Assembly (NCBI GenBank): GCA_017311315.1
Contig: CM029669.1
Location: 21,648,711 to 21,712,710 of the forward strand
Reading direction: 5' to 3'
Source of the DNA: Dendrocalamus latiflorus
Taxonomy: Eukaryota; Streptophyta; Magnoliopsida; Poales; Poaceae
DNA: 64,000 nt
Shown: positions 34,301 to 44,452 of the stretch, in pieces
How the letters are laid out: each line of letters begins with the position of its first letter
How positions within the stretch are numbered: position 1 is the stretch's first letter
Program-made: the position numbers and the translations under genes
The notes under the pieces: model-generated
What the model saw: only the letters and a program-made list of their open reading frames with translations
The model's database searches: none
Told to the model about the DNA's origin: nothing

Positions 34301-35388
34301 GGGGACCCTTGACATCTATCCACAATCCCCTTGCCAATTTGAACTAGCTCATCAGGCTTTTGCTCTTCTAAACCAAATGCTCTTTTTTCAAATATTGCAA
34401 GCAAATCATTTTTATCCATCCTTAGCAACTGATGGGCTTTGGCTGTTCCCATGATTTGAGCTACCCTTTCATCACGAGTTGTCATCAATATCGCACTCCC
34501 AGCACCACCATATTGTTGAGGACAGTATTTTAGCTTTGCCCACTTATTGGTGTCACGATTCCATACATCATCCAAAACAAGGAGGTACCTCTTTCCACTG
34601 ACTTCTTGCTGGAGCTTCTCCAGTGCACTTTCACAATCTTTCTCAGTGGACATGCTGATCTTGTTAGCAATGTTTGTAACATCAAAATCATCCAACACAC
34701 AAACCCACCTCTGGAGCTGGAAATGCTTTTCTATATCAGGATCATTGTAAATGGTCTGTGCAAAAGTGGTCTTACCCAAGCCACCCATTCCAACAACGGG
34801 AAGAACCATTAGATCCTTATTTGCAGCACGGGCAAGTAACAAGTCAACAATCTGCCGCTTCTCTTCTTCCCTGCTGACAATATTCTCAGAGTCAATGATG
34901 ATCGAATCTGTCTGCCGCCACTGCTTCGACGATGGCATTTGTGGTCGATATTTGAACCCAAAGGCATTCATCTCAGCGACAAGGACTTCGATGGTCTGCA
35001 CAATCCTGCGCAACTTCTTGCCCATCTTGTAACGGAACACAATAGGGTTGTGAACAGGAAGGAGCCTTACTATATCAGTGCTGAGATTTCTGTAGTGCCC
35101 CTTCCTCTTGGCTTCACGGCGGAGCGCTTCGTACTTGAACTCATCAAACACGTCGTTAGCTTTGTAAGCGACATCCTTGAGTGCTTTGAGCCAAGCACTC
35201 ACCCCAGGTCGGTGAGATCCCTGCTCCTCTGCGTCAATGATGACGTCCAATATGGCTGGCAGCTTGCGCTCCAGAATCGTGAGCTGCTCCTCCATACCAT
35301 CCATCTCCTGGTATTGCCGCAGAAGATAAGTAGACACCTTCTGGTTCACCATGGAGATGAGGGGGCCCAGCAACATGGTTGTTGCCAT
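31360..35388 (-). CDS. CNL-type NBS-LRR disease resistance protein, intact
   Basis: One uninterrupted exon of about 1342 codons. CNLs are intracellular immune receptors; ATP/ADP exchange in the NB-ARC domain switches them on. In order: Rx-N-type coiled-coil (residues about 1-120, with a DVFDEF element at the EDVID position), P-loop GMGGLGKTT (about 200-208), kinase-2 LLVLDDVW (about 269-276), RNBS-B ILMTTRDERVA (about 300), GLPL-site GSPLAAKAL (about 361-369), MHD-site VHDLMHD (about 492-498), then leucine-rich repeats to the C-terminus. The frame extends in phase to a TTG at 35397, but the first ATG is at 35388 in a good context (TCCATGG), so I start there. The C-terminal half of the LRR shows three internally similar blocks (LPCLESL / LPCMESL / LPCLDYL). 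All key motifs are intact, so it may be functional. Specificity unknown. Confidence 0.93.
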   Translation of the reverse strand: MATTMLLGPLISMVNQKVSTYLLRQYQEMDGMEEQLTILERKLPAILDVIIDAEEQGSHRPGVSAWLKALKDVAYKANDVFDEFKYEALRREAKRKGHYRNLSTDIVRLLPVHNPIVFRYKMGKKLRRIVQTIEVLVAEMNAFGFKYRPQMPSSKQWRQTDSIIIDSENIVSREEEKRQIVDLLLARAANKDLMVLPVVGMGGLGKTTFAQTIYNDPDIEKHFQLQRWVCVLDDFDVTNIANKISMSTEKDCESALEKLQQEVSGKRYLLVLDDVWNRDTNKWAKLKYCPQQYGGAGSAILMTTRDERVAQIMGTAKAHQLLRMDKNDLLAIFEKRAFGLEEQKPDELVQIGKGIVDRCQGSPLAAKALGSVLSTRKSVEEWRAVLTKSSICDEESGILPILKLSYDDLPSHMKQCFAFCAVLPKNDVIDVEKLILLWMANDFIPSEEAIRPETTGKQIFNELASRSFFQDVNQVPINKDGSGISYRTICRVHDLMHDVAMSVMGKECVTIAERLNCIEILPNTVRHLFLSSYGPETLLSVSLKKRYPGIQTLLCSMNTSSSLPHLSKCTSLRALQLCYYRLSGLPVRPKHLKHLRYLDLSENCHIKALPEEICILYNLQTLNLSGCECLGQLPKDMKYMTGLRHLYTDGCLSLKCMPPNLGQLTCLQTLTYFAVGCSSGCSNIGELRHLNLRGQLQLCHLENVTEADVTMSNHWGKKDLTQLSFAWKDDCNEVIDFHEKVLDAFTPNRGLQVLWVDSYRSSRFPSWMTNISMMQDLIKIQLVSCTMCERLPQLWQLPALQVLHLERLDRLQCLCIDYGDYFISSTFPKLRELILIDLKSFNRWREVKGRYGQQLLFPLLEELSIESCTKLTNLLEPPMLGESSCCSGNKACSAFPVLKKLTLNNLKSLKRWGAQEERQGEQPIFPLLENTNITECPELSTLPEAPRLRVLVFPEDRPQMWLSIARYMTTLSTVRLKIAPSSPSHVQCSIQQIDGKEEWNHRDRACHAAMELRGCYFFHTIWGCFVNLGHLEIICCDELIYWPLKEFQCLVSLKRLTIYCCNNLTGSAEALEEVASARNQLLPCLESLKLKDCPNLVEVLNLPPSLRELYIERCRKLEFIWGKQGAESESWYVEHQDDLTLSESCSDLIASASARESLSLARDHLLPCMESLTIISCQSLVELLSFPLYIKELHIWSCPNLEFIWGNQDLKIKSHYVEHQNNPAIVESFTELTATTTVPDPLPLTRNHPLPCLDYLRIAYCGSLVEVFNLPSSLRTAIISDCPKLEVLSGQLDKLRHLDIRFCDNLRLVQSCPGDFSSLETLSIVGCENLTSLPNKPSTAEE

Positions 35389-36008
35389 GGACGCCAATAT
35401 TGCAGAACACGAACACCCTCACTCAGGTCTCAGAGTACCAGCAAGAGACCAACAATGAGATGCTCAATAAGGTGGATTGTTTAGTGTGTGTCTGTATCTG
35501 TGTGCAGAAGTTTTGAACAACCTAAATACAAGGGAAAGTGAAGGAATTGATATTACTTGGAGGTTGGAGGGGGAAAAAATAAATGTTTCCTTACCTTTAG
35601 GTAAAGCAAACACGTCTGTTGACTTGACTTAATGTTGGAGTTAGTTTATTGTCAAATTGGGACCCCACCAGTGTGGAACGCTCTTCCATTATTAAGTGCA
35701 CTTATTGGTTGCTGAAGTTGCACCATGATTGTGCAGTGCCGTGGACTTAGGCTTGCTGGTGAGCACTTTGTAGCCAAACCGTGAGTGCAAGCTCATTCAG
35801 AATCTTTTACTGAAGACAAATTTATTTTAGTGGTTTTTTAGAAAGAATATTTTAGTAGGTTTTAGCTCCCTCCGGGTTCTAGTTTTGGGCTTGCTGTGAA
35901 TAAATTAGGCAAGTACTTGGGTTCTTTTGTTTTACTTGTTATTCAAGAACCAGGAATGGGAAATTATTGTTCTTTTTGGCTGCGGCTTGTGGCTTGCTGT
36001 GAATAAAT
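35389..36008. promoter_or_regulatory. Probable promoter and 5' UTR region of the CNL gene
   Basis: This is the upstream side of the minus-strand CNL. A TATA-like TTGTATTTAGG lies at about 35523-35533 on the minus strand, about 140 bases before the ATG. The assignment rests on position and AT content only. From 35970 on, the DNA runs into R2-like MITE sequence. Confidence 0.35.
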
Positions 36009-36234
36009 TAGGCCTGTTCTTTTTTGCTGCGGCTTGTGACTTTTGGGCTGTTTGTACGATAGATTACAGAGTAACAAAAATTCACATACGGTTTTTACCG
36101 ATATAAATGAAGTCAGTAAAATATGTAATATAATTAATTAGTAGACCCTATCTTAAAAAAATACTCCGTTTAAAAGTTAGTTACTGTAGAAAAGCTGAAA
36201 AGCAGTTTTTAAAAACTGAAAGGAACAAGGCCTA
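36009..36234 (-). repeat. Tourist-like MITE, family R2, opposite orientation
   Basis: The ends are AGGCCTGTTCTTTT and GGAACAAGGCCT. It shares the core with 4676-4917 and others. Just left, at 35968-36008, a second partial copy of the first 40 bases is present (TGTTCTTTTTGGCTGCGGCT), so the end has been duplicated. The flanking triplets TTA and TAA are not identical direct repeats. Confidence 0.6.
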
Positions 36235-37004
36235 AGTAGGGAGCAACTGCAGTAAATAAACTTTAGGGCGTCGACAAAAGACAGTTAGTTGTGTTAACCG
36301 TTTTTGGCATGGCCGCGCTAATACTGTGATCACCAGTACATACACGGTACAAATTAAGGAGCACTCCGCTCAGGGTTGCGGCATCCTCGCAAACACCTCA
36401 CGGCTGCGCGAGTGTTCCTGTACCTTGCCGATTTAAGAGGATAAGATGCGGATCTTACCGAAATGACGTGGTTGGCGCTCCGCGCCCGCGCGCTTCTCAT
36501 CTGAAAGGAGCCCCTTGAGCAAATGCTGCCTCACAGCGGGGATCGCTGGTTTTCTCGACTTGAACGGTGGGAGTGAATGGCTGGTCCCTTGATTTGGGTG
36601 TCGCTCGATTAGACTAAAATAACTTGACTTATGATTGAAATTGTTCTATAGGTAACTGAAATTTCATTCTAACCGATAGTGGCTTATTTGACATAATTAA
36701 ATTTAAAAAATTTTAAAAATAGAAAAAAACAAGTTAACCCATCACAAACAATACAAACAAATAAAAAAATGGCAAAAAAGCTCCAAAAAAAGCTAAAATG
36801 CCAGAAAAAGATGAAATTTAGGAATAGTGAAAAATAAGCCAGAACCCAGAAACTCAAGCCGAAATGAGCGGGGTTTTGAATACTTGCATCGTCAGAGTGA
36901 CATGTGTGGGGCTTTCTTCAAGACATTGCGGGAGGTTGCCGGTGAGATGCTCTCCTGGTGGTGGGGTTAAGTTGGGATTGCACGAATCTCCCAGCGTCAT
37001 CAGT
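36235..37004. other. Intergenic with R1 repeat at 36605-36880
   Basis: No gene seen. The R1 copy shares the ordered motifs listed for 6850-7130 and is the most similar to it. Confidence 0.5.
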
Positions 37005-38057
37005 CAGTGGCGAATCTAGCATGAAAAATGAGGGTGGGCTAAAAAAATATACATTCTTCTGTAAGATCATAAACTTTTCGTAGAATTGTTGGCCCTACAC
37101 CTCGAATGACAAAACTAATTTGTAAGAAACATAGTTTTATATTCTTGTGCAATCAAATTCATAATTTCATATATTGCTAATCAAAAGTACAACACTATTT
37201 CTAATAAATTGCTAATAAAGTAGTCAACTAATTGAGAAATGAGACAGTGAGATTGGGTTGCAAACTTACAAATTGGTTCGTGCGTTCGGCTGTACGAAAG
37301 AAAGAATCCGGGAATAGTATTCGGCGTACTCGCCAATAGCAACTGAGCATCCAGCAGCAACTTCTTCACACACGCCTTCAGGCTTCAGCGGTTCAGCACT
37401 TTAGTCTTCAGCCTGTCACGCACAGACGCGCCTTCGCTTCCGCACTTCGAGTCTTAGACCCCCGTCCCCAGTCCCCAGCGTAGCCGCAGCCCACAGAGCA
37501 TCCACCGACTCCGCCCTCGCCGAGTCGCCATCAGTTCGTGATGGCGCGACCGCGCGACCCCGCCTCCAGGCAGCTCCGGCCTCCCCGCCCCCGGCTCAGC
37601 CGCTCAGCGTCTCCCCTTCTCAGTCCACGGCTCCAGATCTCGTCTCGGCGCTTCCGGCTCCGGCCTCCCCGCCTTGGCGCCTCCGGCTCCGGCCTCGGCG
37701 CCTCCAGATCTTGTCGTCGTTGGCACCTCCCCGCGGCCCCGCCTCCAGATTTCGGATTTGGGGAATTTTCGGACACGGGAACAGGCCATACCATGTGGAT
37801 CGGTGGGGATGTGGGCGGTGGGCCGGTGGGCGGACCACGGACGTGAAATGGGCCTGGCTTCGATGCTTCTTCGGCCTTGCTTCATCAGCCCTTCTTGTTT
37901 GCAATTTCAATTCTTGTTCTTCACTTCCACACTTCCACGGTGTGATGAAGCCGGCGCCGGGGTCGGGGAGCCAGGAGCCCTGCCTAGGGGGGGTCTCGGT
38001 CAACCGGTGGAGGGTAGGCTTCAGCCTGATGAAGCCTACCCAGTGGATTCGCCCCTG
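37005..38057. mobile_element. Non-autonomous hAT element, 1.05 kb, 8-bp target duplication
   Basis: The ends are CAGTGGCGAATCTAG and, read in reverse, CAGGGGCGAATCCAC. Identical TCATCAGT flanks it at 36997-37004 and 38058-38065. The TIR and 8-bp duplication place it in hAT. The middle (37400-37850) is GC-rich, unlike the AT-rich ends, with open frames in several phases (102-154 codons) rich in Arg/Pro. No hAT transposase or dimerization domain is visible. The GC-rich part may be the leftover 5' end of a transposase gene or captured host DNA. Confidence 0.88.
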
Positions 38058-38065
38058 TCATCAGT

Positions 38066-40039
38066 GGGTCAAGACAAGTCTTACGAGCTCTCCAGCATGT
38101 CATTCTATACGACCGACAACAACGACATGAGGTGGTAAATAGTGCCAACATCGTCAAACATATCTTTAAATCTTTTTTCAAAGTAAAATACAAGTTTTTC
38201 ACTCTAATAGCTGTTTAAAGTTATAGAGATCAGAAACTAATTAAGCACCCATAAGAAAATATTCAAGAAAAACTGAGCCAAATAAGTGCAGACATATCCA
38301 GGCGATCTGACCATAGTGCAAAGGATAGTCTTGACTGTGTAGAGTGGTATGTGGTCTTACCTCTCCTCCTGACGGTTTAACTGGCATTGGGCGGTTTGAC
38401 CTCTCGACAAAATTAGCACAACAGCTAGAGAGAGAAATTTATACAACTTTCAAATCGTATATCCAATCACTTCAAATTTGACATGTACCTTCTCTAATAT
38501 ATCGGAAACATATTCCAATCAAAACTCAAGAAGATCATTCCAAAGTTGCGATATTTTAAATTTGAAAGGTCACACCAAAATCAAGTTAAACACAAGAACT
38601 TGAATCAAGACTTACTTGTGAGTAAAGGATGGTCAAGATGACTTTGGATCTACTCCCACATGTCCTAGCAAGCCCTAACAACAGAAAGAACCCAATCCAA
38701 AAGCCCTCAAGATCAAAACCCCCAAATCACCCTTTCTTGAATAAAAAGCAGGCAACCACAGGAACTTGTTATAGAAGTTGCCTAAATGGATGGGATCTAG
38801 TTTTTAAAAATATCTTCATTACTTACACGTCTTTAGTACAAAGTAAAATCAAGAATAAAGAAAAAACACTAAAAACAAAGCCAAATCAAGATTTCAACTC
38901 TTAATAAAGAGGAGAAATATTCCAACGAATTTTAGATATCTATTTATACTTGGAGATGAATATTTATAGCCACTCATAACGCCCAAAGATGACAAAAAGC
39001 ACAAAACAAAGAACCACAACTCATCTATCAAAGATTCTCTCTAAGAACCATAACCACCTCCACTTAGTTTCCTAGAGAGCTCACCTAACTCTTGGAACTC
39101 ACCTCACCTAACTCTTTGAACTCACCTCCATATATAGTAGAGGCTTACAAGAAACTCTAATCAGCACATCTAGTTGGGTTTTATCTACTTATATAGTCTA
39201 ACATGTTAACCTAACACCTTACTGGGTTTTATATTCACACATGCACGCCTCCCAAAGGGCACACAACCAGTAATCTGCTAGTAAATCGACACATGATCCA
39301 CTTAAGATTTTCAGCACATCCTTGACCTAAACCACCTCTATTGAACCTCCTAACGCCGTGGTTTGATCAAGTCTCAACTTTTCGATAGCAAAAAGACCAT
39401 TTTGCCTCCAAATCACCTTCCATGAAGCTTCGCGTTCCCTTTGCCTTGACGCAGCACCGTACCTCATCTTCAACTCCATATAACCTTAATGATTTGTAGT
39501 CAAGCCTCTCATGCATCCGAATTCCACCAAATGTCCCCGTTTGCAAATGGCCCTAAGTCACCCAACGCGCTACATGCCTCTCCAAACACCACGATGGCAC
39601 CCAGCTTCTCTGACCGTCTTGGGCTTTAGCTCTTCCCTGAGCTTAGTCCTAATCCACGTTACTGTTACTCGTCATGTTCACCACCGGTAGCTTCTGGTTA
39701 GTTCCTTGTCTTCTCAACTTGGAACCACTCTGCTAGTTGTCGAAACCCGAATATATAAATCCGGACTCTCCTATGCATTCTGCACCAATTTAGAATCACA
39801 TTAGTACGCACAGTGGAAATATAGATAAAATATCAACCATTATTATGATTAACTATGAAAGACGAAAATATTATTAATTACTAAAGTAATGACCTTATGG
39901 CCAAACTTACAAATAGTAACCTGAAGGGTTTAGAATCTAGCAACGAAAATGAAGAATAAATATAGTGGTCATTCGACATGCCCACAGGCAATCGATTAGG
40001 AAGTGAAGTCATAATCTAAGAAGTCATCGAAGAATCCTC
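38066..40039 (-). repeat. Diverged copia LTR fragment related to 40040-42603
   Basis: Blocks recur in the same order in the adjacent LTR about 2.1 kb to the right. These include the ACAACTTTCAAATCGTAT / ACTTTTGATCGGTTAATCC segments, the CGCCTCCCAAAGGGCACACAA / CGCTTCTCAAAGCGGTTTACAA segments, and the run CGATGGCACCCAGCTTCTCT / TGATGGCACCTGGCTTCTTT. It is thus a second, more decayed copy of a long LTR. No gene seen. Confidence 0.6.
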
Positions 40040-42603
40040 TGTTGGACCGGATGGCAACAAATGGGGGAGGGTGAATGGTGCCTTCTTAAAATTTTTCCCT
40101 AAATATTATAGGTTTTATTCTCAGATAACTAGGAAGTTACAGAGAACATCACCTTTTCCCAAAGTCACAGATCAAAAAGACTCAAGAAATCAAAGTTCGA
40201 TGAAATCCTTAACACCGGCAGTCTAACCTCTTCACAGGGGGCAATCTACTGCCATGGTCACACTGGTCTGACTGCAAAATCAGCAAATGAACAGTGTTTC
40301 AGCCCGATTTCAAATATGAAAATCCATGTAAATTTTGATCGGTTGATCCAATGACTTGAAACTTTGCAGATTGGTTGATCCAATGACTTCAAACTTTGCA
40401 TGCAACTTCTCTATGATGTCAGGAACCTATTCGAAAATCTTTGGCTTAACACCGGCTGTCTAACCTCTTTCACAGGGGACGGTCTGACTACCATGGTCAC
40501 ACTGGTCTGACCGCAAAATCAGCAAATGAATAGTGTTTTCAGCCCGATTACAAATCCGAAAATCCATGTAACTTTTGATCGGTTAATCCAAATGACTTGA
40601 AACTTTGCATGCACCTTCTCTAGAATGTTAGAAACCAATTCCAATCAATGATCAAGAAAATCCTTGCCAAATTTATGTTCTTTTTACGATTTAAGGAAGA
40701 GTGCACAAAAATTGATAAAAAGAGAGAAATTTCGATTTGTTCCTGCTCGTGAGTTCTAGATGGCCTAGGTGAATTGGGATGAGTTCTCACATATAATAGC
40801 AAACTAGAACACAGCATGAATTCAACCCAAAACACCCACAAGAGCAAAACCCAAAAATAACAACTCTCTTTTGAAAAACCGAGCAAACTCAATAACTTCT
40901 TTTAGATGATATCTAGATAGATGGGATCTTTTCTCCAGAAGACACCTCTACCTCTTATACATCCTTGGCACTAGAAAAGCTCAAAAGAAGAGAAATCCAA
41001 GCAAGAAAACCAAGAAAATCAAAAGCACATGAGAAAATTCATGACACAACTCACTTGGGCAAAGTTTGGATGTTCATTTCATTTGGAGAGGTATGTTTTA
41101 CGGCCAATCCCTCAAGGCAGTAGAGCTCTAAACCTGGAGCACATACACACAAAGCTTCAACCCAAAGAACTCTAATCTCACATAGGAGGGAGGAAGAGCT
41201 AGCCACCAAAAGGCTTAGCTAACCTCCTCAAACCCTAGCCCTTGCATGTCCTCCCTTTATATAGCATCACAATCTGAACCGAAACCTAATATATCCACAC
41301 ATAGGCCAAACCGGGGATAACTCGTTAGCCCCATATAACACTGGGTTTTACTCTCACACGCACGCTTCTCAAAGCGGTTTACAACCATTAACCCATTAGT
41401 GAATCAACACTTGATCCACTTCATATTTTTAGCACATACAAGACCTAAACTACTTAGGCCAATTACACGATTTTGCACCATCACTTTTTCGGTATTGGAC
41501 AATTTACCAAAATGCCCCTCTACCGCATTACTCGAAGTTTCCCACTTTTTTTGCCATGAAGCATCACCTATACTTCCCATCTACCATGTGGCTCCAATGA
41601 CTTGCCGCCAAGCCTCTCACACGTTCGGATCCCACTGAATCATCCTCGCTTGCAAACCACCCAAGTTACTTGGCACACCACATGCTTCTCATTGCACATG
41701 ATGGCACCTGGCTTCTTTGACCACACAGGACCTCGACTCCTCCCTGAGCCTAGTCCCAGTCCACCTTACCGTTGCCCGTCATGTCCACCACTAGTAGCTT
41801 CCACTCCGGTTCCTCGTCGTCTAGCTTGTAATCACTCCACAAGTCTTGGTCATTTTTGATGGTTCCATGATCGATTGGGCCTTGGCTCCTTCTGAGTGTA
41901 GCCGGATCCTTTGGTCGCTTTGGACCTAAGCTCTCCTAGCTTAGTCTCGGTCCCGTTTGCCTTAGTATGATGTAACTTTGGAGTCCTGTAACCAACACCA
42001 ACAAGCAAACCGTCATGTAGCACCGCATAATATACAAGGTCATCAATTGACACTTTCATCCATACAATGCACTATGCAAAAAGTATATAACCAAAATACT
42101 GATCCTAAACCTGTGACCAAACAATAAACCCACATGCACACAAACAACAGCACCCCCATACCGTGCCCACACTTAGACAACTCAGCTCAAACAAACGCAC
42201 GTTCAAACAAATCCTTGGCCAATTAGATCGCCAACCAAAGGCCGATCTAACCACCACCAAAAGTATATAACCAAAATACTGATCCTAAACCTGTGACCAA
42301 ACAATAAACCCACATGCACACAAACAACAGCACCCCCATACCGTGCCCACACTTAGACAACTCAGCTCAAACAAACGCACGTTCAAACAAATCCTTGGCC
42401 AATTAGATCGCCAACCAAAGGCCGATCTAACCACCACCTCCCACAACTAGTTTGACCACCAGCCCTAGGCTAGCCAGACCGCTGGCAATAGAAAACAACT
42501 GAAAAACTGTAAACTCTTAAAAACCAAACCCAAACTTCGCAAACTCTCTTAACTAAAAGTCAATTACTCATCACAACAATGAGGTGACTTCTATATAGTC
42601 TCA
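40040..42603 (-). repeat. 3' LTR (2.56 kb) of a minus-strand copia element
   Basis: The left edge TGTTGGACCGGATGGCAACA resembles, inverted, the end of the copia LTR at 55690-55731. The right edge is ...GTCTCA at 42603, followed on the minus strand by the purine tract GAAGGGGGAGAT, the expected polypurine tract next to a 3' LTR. This orients the element on the minus strand. The LTR includes a roughly 240-bp tandem duplication (about 40207-40444 and 40445-40680) and the 180-bp duplication listed separately. Long LTRs of this kind occur in the SIRE/Maximus lineage of copia; the lineage is inference. Confidence 0.65.
42079..42438. repeat. Perfect 180-bp tandem duplication
   Basis: Bases 42079-42258 and 42259-42438 read identically (both copies AAAAGTATATAACCAAAATA ... 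GATCTAACCACCACC). No difference was seen over 180 positions, in a neighbourhood where other repeats are well diverged. Confidence 0.92.
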
Positions 42604-43708
42604 TAATCTCCCCCTTCATGAGTATATTGATAAACACAAAAAGGTAAGAAATTGAGTTTGTTTTTGAAGAGAAAAGCAAAAAATTGCAAAAGCCATACAT
42701 GGTCCATTTGAAAGGGTAAGAAGAAATCATAACCATATTGGCAAAGTGTTGAATAGAGCAACACTAAGAAAGAACAAGTTTTCCATGAATGCTCTGAATC
42801 ACATCTACAATATCACAAAAACTCAATCTTGCTCATGGTCCAAAAAAATAACAATTTCTCACCATGACCACTTTCATAGCAAGAGTAAGAACCAAAAATG
42901 CAAAATAGAGCAAATTATGTGTAATGAAGCATATTATTCCCCATTTATGCAATTTTTCACCGTTTAATGTTTTTTTCTCAATCATTCTCCCCTTTTTGGC
43001 AATATAGACATCAAGGGCTAAAACTCCCCCTCAAAATATGCATGAAACTATTTGGAGCACAAAAACATAAGAGAGAGTATGTATGCATACTTGAAAATGC
43101 AAAACCTAAAGAGCTTTGAAAATTATTCAAAATGAGCTTCAAGTTAATAGGATACCACTTCAAGCCATAAGATACAAACAAATCTAGATCATGATGAAGT
43201 ATATATAATAAATCTAGACAAGATAACAAAATTTAAAGCATTCAAATTAATTTCAAAATAAGCAAGGCTTCAAAATTGACAAGTGTATCTAAAGGTATCC
43301 AATTATTCAAATTTAGGTCTTCTTAGTGCTTTGGCAATTCGAATTTAGGTCATCTTAATGCTTTTTAATTATTATTTCTTGCAATTCAATGAAGCAAAAT
43401 CTTCATATGGACATTCTCCTTTTTTTTGGCGATCTGGAATATTGACAACTTTCATAACAAATAGTTTTGGGTCTGATATGGACTTGTGCATGTGTGTACA
43501 AGCTCAGACATTTACTTCTGAATATTCGACACAAAAAATGGCAATATAAGCATTGTCAATTGGTTCATATTTAAAATACAAGAGACAAGCACACAACCAG
43601 ATACACCACGCTCCTCGTCGGTGGGTCACTCCGGGCCTCCGGCCACCGTGTAGAAGTAGCAGCAGGCTCTGGGAGAGGCTGTAAAACACATTGTACTAAA
43701 ATCAATCA
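42604..43708 (-). repeat. Remnant internal region of the minus-strand copia element
   Basis: Next to the polypurine tract comes AT-rich DNA including TTCTCCCCTTTTTGGC (about 42987-43002). On the minus strand this is GCCAAAAAGGGGAGAA, a motif found near the 3' end of SIRE-type copia elements. No coding frame remains. Confidence 0.45.
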
Positions 43709-44122
43709 TGTTGGAATAATTCACTCTCTACAGGCGGGGTCTACTTTACAGAAAACACCTGCTTACAAATCAAGAAGTGCAATTACTCTTGCATAGGATG
43801 ATTGTACCCCTCATTTGTACTTATAGAGTAGCTATTTCCTGAGGTGTATTTTGGTCATTTGTATGGGTCCAAGAGTCTATAAATACCCTATGTATTCCCC
43901 ATTTGTAACTTAAACCCAGAAGGAATACAAAGTGCTATTCAAATTGGTGTGACTCTGGGAGGAATCCTTGAAACCCCCGAAGGCCACTGACAGGAGTAGG
44001 GCGATCCTCTCAGACCCTCAAATCTGTATAAATCTTCGTGTCACTCTCGCTTTTGTGGACACCGATCCGTAGCACGGCCGACGTCCGCCCCCTCTTAACG
44101 TGTTCGGTTTTTTGCACCAACA
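43709..44122 (+). repeat. Solo-LTR-like segment
   Basis: It begins TGTTGGAATAATTCAC and ends TTTTTTGCACCAACA, a TGTTGG...CCAACA inverted terminus. It contains a TATA box (TCTATAAATACC at about 43873) and no internal retroelement DNA on either side. The flanking 5-mers match only 4 of 5 when the end is set at 44125 (AATCA / CATCA), so the target duplication is weak. Confidence 0.6.
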
Positions 44123-44452
44123 ACACATCAATTTTTCTAAACGTGAAATAACCTTTTGTGCCTAAGCTAGTACAGTACACTTGTACTAGAGTTGATAATG
44201 AAATCAGGCAATTTGTCGGCATGTCATGCTGCTCTACTCATGTCTTGGCATGCTTCAACTTGAGTTATTCAAAGGAAGCTTAATGTGGTTCTGAAACAAA
44301 TCTATCCGAGTAAGGTTGGCGCACCGCGTTCCACAAAGTTGATTCATTAGAAAGTTTTACCTGTAAAAGAGCAAAATTGTTATATTGTTGATATAGAAGG
44401 CTCAAAGTAGGCAAGTAACTGCCAAATGTGCTAAGAGTAAGCAAATAGAACA

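Noticed and set aside
35397..35397. CNL start at the TTG
   Set aside because: Non-ATG start is not credible for a plant gene when a good ATG lies nine bases downstream.
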